64,000 nucleotides of DNA. It comes from Chthoniobacteraceae bacterium (lineage in GTDB: Bacteria > Verrucomicrobiota > Verrucomicrobiia > Chthoniobacterales > Chthoniobacteraceae). Position 1 is the stretch's first letter. Each line of letters starts with the position of its first letter. A program made the position numbers and the translations under genes. Where the stretch lies: positions 1 through 64,000 of the forward strand of contig CANIWM010000004.1 of the NCBI GenBank assembly GCA_947471505.1, written 5' to 3'. The notes under the pieces were generated by a model. It searched no databases and had not been told where the DNA came from. It saw only the letters and a program-made list of their open reading frames with translations. Below are positions 43,222 through 49,783 of this stretch, one piece after another.

Positions 43222-44001
43222 TTGAAACCATACCGCACACTCGGCACTACGCGCACTCCTGACGGCTCTAACTTCTCGCTCCACGAGCACGATGGGGAGT
43301 TTTTCTTGAAGCTCAACGGACGGCAGCTCATGAGCACGACTTCGACGACGTCGGAGCTGCTGCTGGCGGAGTTGCCGTGCAAAAATCTGGAGCGGGTGCC
43401 AAGTGCGCGCGTGCTCATCGGCGGGCTCGGTCTGGGTTATAGCTTGCGGCGTGCGCTGGATTTTGTGCGCAAAGATTCCGTCGTGGAAGTGGCGGAGTTG
43501 CTGCCGGATGTAGTCCAGTGGAACCGCGAGTTTCTTCGCCATGTGAACGGCGCGTTGCTCAACGACAAACGTGTAAAAGTCATCGTCGGCGATGTGTTCG
43601 CGGTGCTGAAGCAGGCTCCGCCCGCCAGCTACGACGCTATCCTTCTCGATGTGGATAATGGCCCCACTTCACTCGTCCAACCGGGCAATTCGCGGCTCTA
43701 TGATCGTCGCGGCTTTGGCATCATCAAGCGTGCGCTGAAGCCGGAGGGTCAGGTGGCCTTTTGGTCGGCGACGAACGAGCGATTCTTCATCGAGCAACTC
43801 GGGCGTGCCGGTTTCCTCGCTTCCGAAATCCCGGTGAAAGCACACGAGCGGGCGAAGCGATTTGAGCACGTCATCTACCTCGCCCGGCTCAATCACGAAT
43901 TCACGCCCGAGCCCGAGATTACGCCGGTGAAAAAGCAACGGCTTCCAAAGCAATTGCCCAAGCGCCCGTTCGAGCGCCCTTCGCGGAGGAACACGCGGTA
44001 G
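43222..44001 (+). CDS. Spermidine synthase-like methyltransferase-fold protein
   Basis: 259 residues from a TTG at 43222 (MKPYRTLGTTRTPDG). The Rossmann-type glycine motif is VLIGGLGLGYSLRRAL near 65-80, followed by VVEVAELLPDVVQW and DAILLDVDNGPTSLV, the aspartate loop of the spermidine synthase family. The N-terminal beta-hairpin domain with GRQLMSTTS is present. The usual Asp that activates putrescine appears changed, as in many genomic paralogues, so the substrate is uncertain. The C-terminal 30 residues are basic and proline-rich (KKQRLPKQLPKRPFERP). It converges with the pyrophosphatase gene. Confidence 0.75.
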   Translation: MKPYRTLGTTRTPDGSNFSLHEHDGEFFLKLNGRQLMSTTSTTSELLLAELPCKNLERVPSARVLIGGLGLGYSLRRALDFVRKDSVVEVAELLPDVVQWNREFLRHVNGALLNDKRVKVIVGDVFAVLKQAPPASYDAILLDVDNGPTSLVQPGNSRLYDRRGFGIIKRALKPEGQVAFWSATNERFFIEQLGRAGFLASEIPVKAHERAKRFEHVIYLARLNHEFTPEPEITPVKKQRLPKQLPKRPFERPSRRNTR

Positions 44002-44010
44002 GCGCGCAGT

Positions 44011-45669
44011 TTAACCCGGCGGCATCTTCCCGAGGCACTCGATAAGGTAGGGGAGGAGCTGCTTTTTCCGCGAGACGACGCCTTCGAGTCGCCAGATATA
44101 CGGGCCTTCGGCGGGGTAATCGATTTGCTCGGTGAAGCGCGCGTCGCCACGCACGAGCAGGAGCGAGCTTTGCGTGCTGATGTCCGTCACCAGCAGCGCG
44201 GCGAAGTAGAATCCCTCGCTCTCACGGCGCGTTTCGAGAGCTTCGAGGAGCGCGTCCTTTTTCTCCGCGAAGTGGGCGAAGGTCAGCTCTTCGATCTGGG
44301 CGACGACGAAGCGTCTGTCTTGCTCGGTGTAGGGTTTCGAGTCCGCCGTCACGGCTTGCTCTGGCGTGAGGGTGAGCAGGGGGCTGCCGACGCTGAAGAG
44401 GTCTTTGGCAAAGGCGTCGGGCTCCACGCCGGCGAGCTTTCCGAGTTGGTTGAGGATGTCGGCATCCGTCGGCGTGGTCGTGGGCGAGCAGAGGTTCAGC
44501 GTGTCGCTGATGAGGCCGGCCATGAGGATGCCCGCAATTTTTTCCGAGATGGGGATGCCGAGTTGCCGGTAGCACAGCGCGACGATGGTGGACGTGCTGC
44601 CGACGGGGTTATTCCAAAAGAGCACGGGCGTCGTGCTGGTAAACCCGCCGAGCCGATGATGGTCGAGGATTTCCACGACGGGCAGATGGTCCGCGCCGCG
44701 CACGGCCTGGTCGAGTTCGTTGTGGTCCACGAGGATGAGCTGGCGCGGGATGTCTTTAATGAAGTCCGACTTTGTGATGATGCCGCACATGACGCCGTGG
44801 TCGTCCACGATGGGGAAGAGGAACGCGCTCACTGCCGCGGTCTTGTGCCGTGCGTCCGAGAGCCGTGTATCGCGGTGAAAAGAGAGGGGCGTGTGCTCCA
44901 GCATCCGTCCGGCGCGGACGCTGCCGCGCGACATGAGCACGGTCGTCGCCGTATCCGCCGGTGCGCAGAGCAGCGGGATGCCAGCGGCGCGCGCGGCGAT
45001 TTCCACATCGGGCTCCACGGTGTAGCCGCCGGTGACGACGACGGCGCGGGCTCCGTGCTCGATGGCGAGGAGCTGGATGTGCGGGCGGTCGCCGACAAAC
45101 ACGAGCACCTTGCGCCCTTCATCGCGATACTTCGCAAGCCGGGGGCCGAAGCTGTCCTGCCGCATCGCGCCGACGAGGAGAAAGAAATCCTCCTCCTCGG
45201 TGGTGAGGCTCCCGCAAATCAACTGCCCGCCCACCGTCCGCGCGACATCCGCGAGCGATGCGGTGACCGTCCGCGCCGCATGGGCCTCCTCGCGTGGCGG
45301 GAAAAGGTGGTGGGTGATCTTGAAAGCGTTCAGCAGCCCGAGGCAGTGCCGCTTATCATCTACGACAGGCAGGCCGCGCAGTCGGCGGCGATCGATGAGC
45401 TGGATCGCATCGTAGAGCGGCGTGTCTGCGTGCACGGAGACGACGTTTTGCTGCATCACATCCTGCACGCGCGGCGAGACATCGGTGAGCAGAACCGGCG
45501 CCTCCACGCCGAACCGTTCCAGCACGTAATCAATGCGCGGATTCGTCGCTCCGGCACGCGCTGCGATGACATCCTGCCAGCCTGCGAGCCGCTTCAGTTC
45601 AGCGTAGCCGATGGCAGCGCAGATGGAGTCCATATCAGGATTTTTGTGACCGATGACGATTGTTTGCAC
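44011..45669 (-). CDS. ppaC: Manganese-dependent inorganic pyrophosphatase with CBS and DRTGG domains
   Basis: 552 residues from a GTG at 45669 (MQTIVIGHKNPDMDS). The DHH catalytic domain has H8, D12 and D14 and later the LVDHNE and EILDHHRLGG motifs. The DHHA2 domain at the C-terminus has the RRESEGFYFAALLVTD pattern. Between them, residues about 70-260 hold a CBS pair (VMQQNVVSVHADTPLY, FPIVDDHGVMCGIITKSD) split by a DRTGG-type domain. This is the regulated family-II form, in which adenine nucleotides binding the CBS domains control hydrolysis of pyrophosphate. The gene is convergent with the spermidine-synthase-like gene and divergent from the NIPSNAP gene. Confidence 0.93.
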   Translation of the reverse strand: MQTIVIGHKNPDMDSICAAIGYAELKRLAGWQDVIAARAGATNPRIDYVLERFGVEAPVLLTDVSPRVQDVMQQNVVSVHADTPLYDAIQLIDRRRLRGLPVVDDKRHCLGLLNAFKITHHLFPPREEAHAARTVTASLADVARTVGGQLICGSLTTEEEDFFLLVGAMRQDSFGPRLAKYRDEGRKVLVFVGDRPHIQLLAIEHGARAVVVTGGYTVEPDVEIAARAAGIPLLCAPADTATTVLMSRGSVRAGRMLEHTPLSFHRDTRLSDARHKTAAVSAFLFPIVDDHGVMCGIITKSDFIKDIPRQLILVDHNELDQAVRGADHLPVVEILDHHRLGGFTSTTPVLFWNNPVGSTSTIVALCYRQLGIPISEKIAGILMAGLISDTLNLCSPTTTPTDADILNQLGKLAGVEPDAFAKDLFSVGSPLLTLTPEQAVTADSKPYTEQDRRFVVAQIEELTFAHFAEKKDALLEALETRRESEGFYFAALLVTDISTQSSLLLVRGDARFTEQIDYPAEGPYIWRLEGVVSRKKQLLPYLIECLGKMPPG

Positions 45670-45771
45670 GGCGTCGCAATATCCGCCGCTCTCAGCGGAC
45701 GCAAATGAAAGCGGTTGATTCCCTACATTCCAGTTGGCGAACTCGACAATCCGTGGCTGGATGCTCGCCTT

Positions 45772-46530
45772 ATGAACCGCCGAACATTTCTCGCCGTATC
45801 CATCGCCGCCACTATGCCCACCTTTGCTGCTGAAAAAGACACCCGTTGCTTCGAGATGCGCGTCTATTACGCCGCACCGGGCAAGCTCGACGAACTTCAC
45901 AAGCGCTTCCGCGATCACACGACGAAACTCTTCACCAAACATGGGATGACGAATCTCGGCTACTGGACGCCTGCGGAGAACTCCGAGTCGAAGCTCGTCT
46001 ATGTGCTCGCCTATCCCAGCCGCGAAGCCCGCGACGCGTCGTGGAAAGCATTCATGGCGGACCCCGATTGGAAAGCCGCTCAGAAAGCCAGCGAGGTGAA
46101 TGGGAAGCTCGTGGCGAAAGTGGAGAGCACTTTCATGCAGGCGACAGATTACTCGCCGGAGATCAAGGCATCATCAGCAGCGCCCCGCGTTTTCGAGCTG
46201 CGCACCTACACCACCACTCCCGGCAATCTCCCCAAAATAAATGCCCGCTTCCGCGACCACACCATCGCGCTCTTTGCCAAGCACGGCATGACGAACCTCT
46301 TCTACTGGAACTTGCAAGCAGGCCAACCCGGCACGGATAACACGCTCGTTTATCTCTTGGCACACAAGGATGCCGCTGCGATGGAGGCGTCGTTCAAAGC
46401 CTTCCGCGCCGATCCTATTTGGATCGCTGCGAAAGAGGCGTCGGAGAAAGAAGCCGGTGGCTCACTGACTGTCGCAGACGGAGTGAAGTCCGTGCTGATG
46501 ACAGCGACCGACTACTCCGAGACGAAGTAG
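45772..46530 (+). CDS. Exported NIPSNAP-family protein (two domains)
   Basis: 252 residues from the ATG at 45772. The start MNRRTFLAVSIAATMPTFAAE is a Tat-like or Sec-type signal peptide. Two tandem NIPSNAP domains of about 105 residues each follow. The first opens CFEMRVYYAAPGKL with RFRDHTTKLFTKHGM, and the second VFELRTYTTTPGNL with RFRDHTIALFAKHGM. These are ferredoxin-like dimeric alpha-beta barrel domains of unknown enzymology, often near oxidoreductases in Verrucomicrobiota. It converges with the Gfo/Idh/MocA oxidoreductase gene. Confidence 0.88.
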   Translation: MNRRTFLAVSIAATMPTFAAEKDTRCFEMRVYYAAPGKLDELHKRFRDHTTKLFTKHGMTNLGYWTPAENSESKLVYVLAYPSREARDASWKAFMADPDWKAAQKASEVNGKLVAKVESTFMQATDYSPEIKASSAAPRVFELRTYTTTPGNLPKINARFRDHTIALFAKHGMTNLFYWNLQAGQPGTDNTLVYLLAHKDAAAMEASFKAFRADPIWIAAKEASEKEAGGSLTVADGVKSVLMTATDYSETK

Positions 46531-46548
46531 TCGGGCGAGCTGCCCTCC

Positions 46549-47880
46549 CTATACTTTCCAGTTGCGATACTCGCGGGTGAGCCATTCGGCTTTGCCTGTG
46601 CCGCCGTCGAAGTTGAGCTTCGCCGGGTCCCATTGGATCTTTTGGCCGTGGCGGTAGGCGAGGTTCACGAGATGGCAGGTGGTCACAGTGCGCGCGCCGA
46701 TTTCTACGTCGGCGATGGGGCGCTGGCGGCTGCGGACGCACTCGATGAAGTTGTCTTTGTGGTTGGGGGAGTTGATGAGTTTGACCTTCGCATCGGCGAG
46801 GAACTCCTTCTCGGCAGCGGCGACCTGCTCTTTGAGCGGTGGCTTGCTTTCGTTGGTGCTGAAGTTCGCCACTTCGCGGTCGCCGATTTTCAAAATGAAG
46901 CGCCCGCGGTTCACGAAGATCATTCCTTTATCGCCGTGGAAGGTGACGCCGTTCTCGGAGACATGGGTGACTTCCACGCCGTTGGAGTATTTGAGCTTCA
47001 CGCCCTTGTCCGCCTTCGGGTCGGAGACGGGGAGAATCTCTAGCGGCCCGCGCTCGTCTTCGCCGAGGCCCCACTGGCAGATGTCGAAATGATGCGCGCC
47101 CCAGTCGGTGACCATGCCCCCGCCGTATTCCCAGAACTTGCGCCAATCGGGGAAGTGCGTGTGGACGCCGCGTGGCGCGAGGATGCTGTTGTAAGGGCGC
47201 ATCGGCGCGGCACCGAGCCACATATCCCAGTCCAAGCCCGGCTCCATCGGTTCTTCGGGGAGATCACACGTTTTCCCAGGCCCGCCGACGCCGACCGCGA
47301 CGTGGTAAATCTTCCCGATGACGCCGTTCCGGGCGAGTTCACAGGCGACGCGAAACTCGGACGAGCTGCGCTGCTGCGAGCCGGTCTGAAATACGCGCTT
47401 CGTATCGCGGACGGTTTTCACGAGTTCCCACGCTTCGTGGATGGTGTTGGTGAGGGGTTTTTCGCCATACACATCCTTGCCGGATTTCAGCGCCTCGATG
47501 CCGATGTAGGCGTGCCAATGGTCCGGCGTAGCGATGCAGACGGCATCAATATCCTTGCGGGCGATGAGTTCGCGGAAGTCCTTGTAGGCGTCCACTTTTC
47601 CCCCGCCGTTCTTGGCGTAGTGCTCATCGGCGGTCTTCTTCGCATTTTCGCGGCGCGTCGTATCCACATCGCACACGGCGACGACTTGCGTGTCTTTTTT
47701 GCGGAGCCAATCGCCGAGATGCCCGGTGTTCATCTTGCCCATCCCGATCATACCGATGCTGATTTTGTCGTTTGGTTTTGTCTCTGCGGACCAAACGCGC
47801 GACGGCAGAAAGAGCGGCGCGACACTGGCTGCGAGCGTGGTTTTGAGGAAGGAGCGGCGTGATGTGTAGATGTGGTTCAT
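46549..47880 (-). CDS. Tat-exported Gfo/Idh/MocA-family oxidoreductase
   Basis: 443 residues from ATG 47880. The N-terminus SRRSFLKTTLAASVAPLFL is a twin-arginine signal, so the folded, cofactor-loaded enzyme is exported. The mature domain begins ISIGMIGMGKMNTGHL, the NAD(P) dinucleotide fold. The lysine-containing sugar-site motif YGEKPLTNTIHEAW follows. Then comes a C-terminal domain with MVTDWGAHHFDICQW, typical of the exported Planctomycetota/Verrucomicrobiota branch. Substrates are probably sugars or inositols, unresolved. It may work with the adjacent NIPSNAP protein, though the two converge. Confidence 0.92.
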   Translation of the reverse strand: MNHIYTSRRSFLKTTLAASVAPLFLPSRVWSAETKPNDKISIGMIGMGKMNTGHLGDWLRKKDTQVVAVCDVDTTRRENAKKTADEHYAKNGGGKVDAYKDFRELIARKDIDAVCIATPDHWHAYIGIEALKSGKDVYGEKPLTNTIHEAWELVKTVRDTKRVFQTGSQQRSSSEFRVACELARNGVIGKIYHVAVGVGGPGKTCDLPEEPMEPGLDWDMWLGAAPMRPYNSILAPRGVHTHFPDWRKFWEYGGGMVTDWGAHHFDICQWGLGEDERGPLEILPVSDPKADKGVKLKYSNGVEVTHVSENGVTFHGDKGMIFVNRGRFILKIGDREVANFSTNESKPPLKEQVAAAEKEFLADAKVKLINSPNHKDNFIECVRSRQRPIADVEIGARTVTTCHLVNLAYRHGQKIQWDPAKLNFDGGTGKAEWLTREYRNWKV

Positions 47881-48008
47881 GTGGGTCGTTGTGTGAGGCT
47901 TCAAAACAGGAGAACGCGCGGCGTTTGTCGAGCGTGGAAAAACGCCCATTTTTATCGCTGTGAATAAATCCGCTGGTGCCCACGACAAACGGGCTTACAT
48001 TTTTTCTC

Positions 48009-48701
48009 GTGAAAGCCTGCTCACTCACCATCGCCGCTCTGCTCACCCTCTCCACTATCGCTGCTCCGCCCATCCTGCGCGAGCCGGGCGCGACTTACCT
48101 CGACGACTTCGGGGTGAAGAATGTGAAGCTCGCCGTGCTCTCGGACGCCTCGGTCTACAGCCTGCTGAACCAAGGTCGCTTCCTCGGCATCATCGGCAAA
48201 GGCCGCCCCGTCGAGCTGCTCGCGGTGGGTGAAAAAGGGCTGCGCGTTCGTGGCATGGCGCAGCAAGGCCAAGTCTCTGGCTGGGTGGACGCGACCGTTT
48301 TGACCCCGCTCAAGCCCGAGTTCCTCGAAAGCCTCCGCGCCAACGCCAAGCGCAAAGCCGAAGTGGACGCCCTCATCGCCAAAAACGAAGTCGGCCTCAA
48401 CATGACGCACGACGAAGTCGCCGCCTCCCTCGGCAAAGCGCAAAAGAAAACCTCCAAACTCGACGCCACCGGGCGCAAAGAAGTGTGGGAGTTCATCCGC
48501 TACACCCGCGTCCCGCAAGACACCACGAGCTACGACCGCGAAGGTCGCCTCGTCCACAACACCGTGTGGCTAAAAGTGCCCGCCGGAAAACTCAGCGTGA
48601 CCTTCGACAACAGCCTCGTCAGCGCGCTGGAGCAAAGCGAAGGGACGACTGAGGCACCGCCCGTGCGCGTCATTCCTGCGCCGATTATCGTGCTGAACTG
48701 A
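48009..48701 (+). CDS. Secreted SH3-like domain protein
   Basis: 230 residues from a GTG at 48009 (MKACSLTIAALLTLSTIAA, signal peptide); ATG 47976 in the same frame gives an 11-residue longer alternative. Residues about 40-100 have a bacterial SH3-like layout (VKLAVLSDASVYSLLNQ, VELLAVGEKGLRVRG, VSGWVDATVLTPL). Such domains usually bind cell-wall or protein ligands. The C-terminal half (130-230) has a helix followed by strands, including EVWEFIRYTRVPQDTTSYDREGRL, and is not recognised. It is divergent from the oxidoreductase gene. Confidence 0.75.
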   Translation: MKACSLTIAALLTLSTIAAPPILREPGATYLDDFGVKNVKLAVLSDASVYSLLNQGRFLGIIGKGRPVELLAVGEKGLRVRGMAQQGQVSGWVDATVLTPLKPEFLESLRANAKRKAEVDALIAKNEVGLNMTHDEVAASLGKAQKKTSKLDATGRKEVWEFIRYTRVPQDTTSYDREGRLVHNTVWLKVPAGKLSVTFDNSLVSALEQSEGTTEAPPVRVIPAPIIVLN

Positions 48702-48707
48702 GCCGCC

Positions 48708-48989
48708 TCACTGCCCGTTCGTTTCACGTTGCTCGCGCTCTAGCCGTTCGCTGAGCCATTGTTTGATCATGCTCTGGTAGTTCAGGTAGCGAGAGCGGGC
48801 GATGCGCTTGATTCGGGCGAGCATTCGGGGGTCGAAGCGGAGGGTGATGGTGGTGCTGTCGCGGTTGTCGGCTTTGAGGAGGGATTGGTTCATGAGCCGG
48901 GGCTCGATGCGTGCGTCTTTCCAAAAGAGGGCTTCGTCGTCCTCGGACTCAAACTTGGGGACTTCTGTCCAGTTGGCGATGAGTTTCAT
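48708..48989 (-). CDS. BrnA/CopG-type antitoxin
   Basis: 93 residues. Pattern: FESEDDEALFWKDARIEP near the N-terminus, then TITLRFDPRMLARIKRIARSRYLNYQSMIKQWLSERL. This is the ribbon-helix-helix DNA-binding unit of CopG/BrnA-type antitoxins. Antitoxins of this kind bind the partner toxin and repress the shared promoter. It begins 2 bp after the toxin gene stop, so the order toxin then antitoxin is as in known brnTA operons. A functional pair is likely. Confidence 0.88.
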   Translation of the reverse strand: MKLIANWTEVPKFESEDDEALFWKDARIEPRLMNQSLLKADNRDSTTITLRFDPRMLARIKRIARSRYLNYQSMIKQWLSERLEREQRETNGQ

Positions 48990-48991
48990 GG

Positions 48992-49273
48992 TTAGCTCAG
49001 CTCTTGGTTTTTACGGTCGTAGAAGGCGATTTCCTCCGGCGTCATGTCGCGCGAGAGGATGGCACGGATGCGTTTGCCGTCGCTCCAGAAGATGGTGAAA
49101 ATGCCGCGTCCATCGAGCGTTTTACCAAGGTTGAAATAGCGCGCATGGCCGACGCCGGCGATCTCAACATCGGGAAGGAGCCGGAGGCTGAAGGGGTCTT
49201 CGAAGGATTCTTCGATTTCCCGTGGCGTGACCTTGTGCAGGTCAAAAGATGCGTCGAGCCAGTCGAACTCCAT
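48992..49273 (-). CDS. BrnT-type ribonuclease toxin
   Basis: 93 residues, with the BrnT pattern: FDWLDASFDLHKVTPREIEESFEDP, then ARYFNLGKTLDGRGIFTIFWSDGKRIRAILSRDMTPEEIAFYDRKN. The family is a RelE/BrnT-fold mRNA-cleaving toxin, and the central Arg and His residues are present, though I did not map them onto the active site. It directly abuts the glyoxalase gene upstream (stop at 49274) and is followed by the antitoxin. The three genes probably form one transcript, so the toxin may be expressed with a metabolic enzyme. Confidence 0.88.
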   Translation of the reverse strand: MEFDWLDASFDLHKVTPREIEESFEDPFSLRLLPDVEIAGVGHARYFNLGKTLDGRGIFTIFWSDGKRIRAILSRDMTPEEIAFYDRKNQELS

Positions 49274-49654
49274 TTAGCGTGGGCGCTGGATGATTTCGAT
49301 CTCGTAGCCTTCCGGCGCGTCGATGAATGCGATGATGCTGCCTGTGCTGGTGGGCGTGGGGCCATCGGAGAGCGGGTAGCCTTTCGCTGCGGAATGCGCG
49401 GCAAATGCGGCGATGTCATCCACGGAGAAAGCGAGATGCGTGAGGTCCGGGCCGATGACGACCGGGCCGCTGGCGGGATACTCGCAAATCTCGACGAGTT
49501 CCTCGCTCTCGGGCGCTTTGAGGAAGACGAGCGTGGAGCCGCGAGGGGAGACCTTGCGGTCCACCTCGGCGAGCCCAAGGACTTCGCGGTAAAAGGAGAC
49601 TGTTTTTTCGAGATCGACGACGCGGTAGCGTGTGTGAAGAAGTTTTTTGACCAT
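49274..49654 (-). CDS. Glyoxalase I-type VOC metalloenzyme
   Basis: 126 residues from ATG 49654 (MVKKLLHTRYRVVDLEKTV). The vicinal-oxygen-chelate fold is evident: HTRYRVVDLEKTVSFYREVLGL near the start, with the metal His and Glu pattern. ELVEICEYP is in the first module, and LTHLAFSVDDIAAF and GYEIEIIQRP in the second. The layout suits lactoylglutathione lyase, which detoxifies methylglyoxal, but other VOC activities are possible. It lies upstream of, and abutting, the toxin-antitoxin pair and divergent from the rhamnosidase gene. Confidence 0.85.
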   Translation of the reverse strand: MVKKLLHTRYRVVDLEKTVSFYREVLGLAEVDRKVSPRGSTLVFLKAPESEELVEICEYPASGPVVIGPDLTHLAFSVDDIAAFAAHSAAKGYPLSDGPTPTSTGSIIAFIDAPEGYEIEIIQRPR

Positions 49655-49783
49655 CTGAGAATAGGCCCGCCACAACGGCGAGCGCGGGCGTTTTATCGTC
49701 GCGATACGGGAGCGCGGCAACTTCAATCGTGCGACAGAAAATGGGACTTTCGCTCGGCGCTGCGAATGCCTTTTATCCTCTGC

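Noticed and set aside
44125-45708. 527-residue + strand frame over the pyrophosphatase gene
   Set aside because: Antisense of intact DHH and CBS motifs; composition is unlikely.
49004-49783. N-terminal extension of the rhamnosidase frame upstream to 49004
   Set aside because: It runs antisense through the BrnT and glyoxalase genes, and the signal peptide begins at 49784.
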